Origin: Caldicoprobacter algeriensis
GTDB taxonomy: Bacteria; Bacillota; Clostridia; Caldicoprobacterales; Caldicoprobacteraceae
DNA length: 34,717 bases
Direction of reading: 5' to 3'
Assembly: GCF_023838525.1 (NCBI RefSeq)
Contig: NZ_JAHUQD010000023.1
Location: 1-34,717, forward strand
Position numbers and translations under genes: made by a program. Positions 34,097 through 34,717 of the stretch are shown piece by piece (within the stretch, counting starts at the first letter, position 1; each line of letters opens with the position of its first letter). The notes beneath the pieces were generated by a model. It did no database searches and was not told the DNA's origin. It was given only the letters and a program-made list of their open reading frames with translations.

Positions 34097-34639
34097 TTGA
34101 AAAAGGGTACATTAATTTTACTTATCGCAATCGTATGTGTTTTTACTATTGGTATTATTTCTATAGTTAGAAATGCTACTCTTTCACCATATGATTTCTT
34201 AGTAAAAGAAATGGAAAATGACAATGCACGTACACCCGCTGAAATGCTTTATCAAGTAAATATAGATGAAGGGGAATATCTCATTTTCTATAAAGATCAA
34301 AGAGGAATTGTTGCCTGTGCCATCATTAAAAAGAAGCTTTTGTCATATGATTTATTGAGAATCAGTTCGGGGATATGGCCGACAAACAGTAAAGGTCCTG
34401 CCGATTTTTTATTCAGTTCATACAAGTACAATAAAGGTAGGGCATGGATAAGTTGGGGTATCATCAGAGATAGCTCTGTCGCCAAAGTATTATTTAATGG
34501 TAAGGAGACAAAGATTGTAGAAGTTAAAGGGCTGCGAATTTGTTATACTACAGGTAAAGCAAGCACTTCTCCAACCGAATTGGTTTATCAATGTCACCGC
34601 CGGTGTATAATTGACCCAGGAGCAACGAAAAGGAATTGA
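34097..34639 (+). pseudogene. Membrane-anchored protein truncated by a mobile element
   Basis: The frame starts at TTG 34097, 7 nt after GGGAGG. The ATG at 34092 stops after two codons and upstream starts lack a site. A signal anchor (LILLIAIVCVFTIGIISIV) is followed by an outside domain with SPYDFLVKEMENDNARTP and GEYLIFYKDQRGIVACAII. The native sequence runs to about 34603 (CHRR). The remaining codons, CIIDPGATKRN and a stop, come from the end of the inserted element. The original protein was therefore longer. Function unknown; it has the look of a small sensor or anti-sigma-like surface protein, but this is not shown. Confidence 0.6.
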
Positions 34640-34717
34640 CCCACCCCCTGGCGAATTATCCCTCTGATTAATCCTACAAAGAATCGGAGGGAAATAAATG
34701 CTAGGGAGTGGATCTAT
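34604..34717 (+). mobile_element. Left end of an IS21-like element
   Basis: From TGTATAATTGACCCA (34604-34618) the sequence changes character. AATTGACCCA is repeated at 34634-34643, 25 bp further on. IS21-family ends begin with TG and carry several such internal repeats. An ATG at 34698 behind CGGAGG starts a new frame (MLGSGS) that runs off the window, as expected for the istA transposase. The other end is outside the window, so the target duplication cannot be seen. Confidence 0.6.
34698..34717 (+). CDS. Start of probable istA transposase gene (partial)
   Basis: Six codons only (MLGSGS), beginning 7 nt after GGAGG and cut by the window end. The assignment rests on position just inside the IS21-like end, not on the protein sequence. 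Confidence 0.35.

Noticed and set aside
1-34717. CRISPR array, rRNA genes or replication origin
   Set aside because: No regularly spaced repeats, no rRNA-like conserved segments and no DnaA-box cluster with dnaA/dnaN context were seen.

Overview
The window looks like chromosome of a low-to-mid GC Firmicute of class Clostridia. The grounds are strong GGAGG-type ribosome binding sites, sigma-A promoters, a split ferredoxin-rich glutamate synthase, the DapL variant of lysine/DAP synthesis, a class I glutamine synthetase without the adenylylation tyrosine, and an ANTAR-type antitermination circuit. I cannot name the species. No rRNA, tRNA or CRISPR array was found.

Layout. (1) 129-2671: glnA and a LysR regulator behind a promoter and a two-hairpin leader. 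(2) 2727-6157: a membrane-anchored protein and a small secreted protein (minus strand), a deleted korA-korB fusion and a ferritin-like protein. (3) 6241-12651: an isocitrate dehydrogenase (minus), then a sugar cluster with a sugar phosphate isomerase/epimerase, a YigZ family protein, L-ribulose-5-phosphate 4-epimerase and a family 31 alpha-xylosidase. (4) 12942-19999: a decayed response regulator-PAS-GGDEF gene, intact carAB and a decayed nadE. (5) 20013-23107: an ANTAR response regulator (minus), dapF and dapL. (6) 23083-25622: a second, nearly identical copy of glnA-lysR with its promoter, leader and terminator. (7) 25799-27476: a gene split by a degenerate insertion sequence with a visible target duplication, and a frameshifted small membrane protein. 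(8) 27638-33410: a five-gene split glutamate synthase cluster (minus). (9) 33738-34717: a decayed glycine-rich gene and a membrane-anchored gene truncated by the left end of an IS21-like element.

How the genes fit together. Nitrogen assimilation is the main theme: two glutamine synthetases, glutamate synthase, glutamine-dependent carbamoyl phosphate synthetase and the DAP enzymes. Both glnA leaders contain what looks like a textbook ANTAR target: two short hairpins with hexanucleotide loops starting A and carrying G at position 4, the second overlapping the 5' arm of an intrinsic terminator. A gene for an ANTAR protein lies between the two copies, so a complete antitermination circuit appears to be present in this window.

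The two glnA-lysR copies are direct repeats 22,954 bp apart. The upstream copy starts with the last codons of dapL, which marks the dapL-linked downstream copy as the likely ancestral site. Differences between the copies are clustered in short patches separated by hundreds of identical bases, as expected from gene conversion. Pseudogenes are frequent (korAB, GGDEF, nadE, transposase and others), so this is a region of active decay and rearrangement around a conserved metabolic core.
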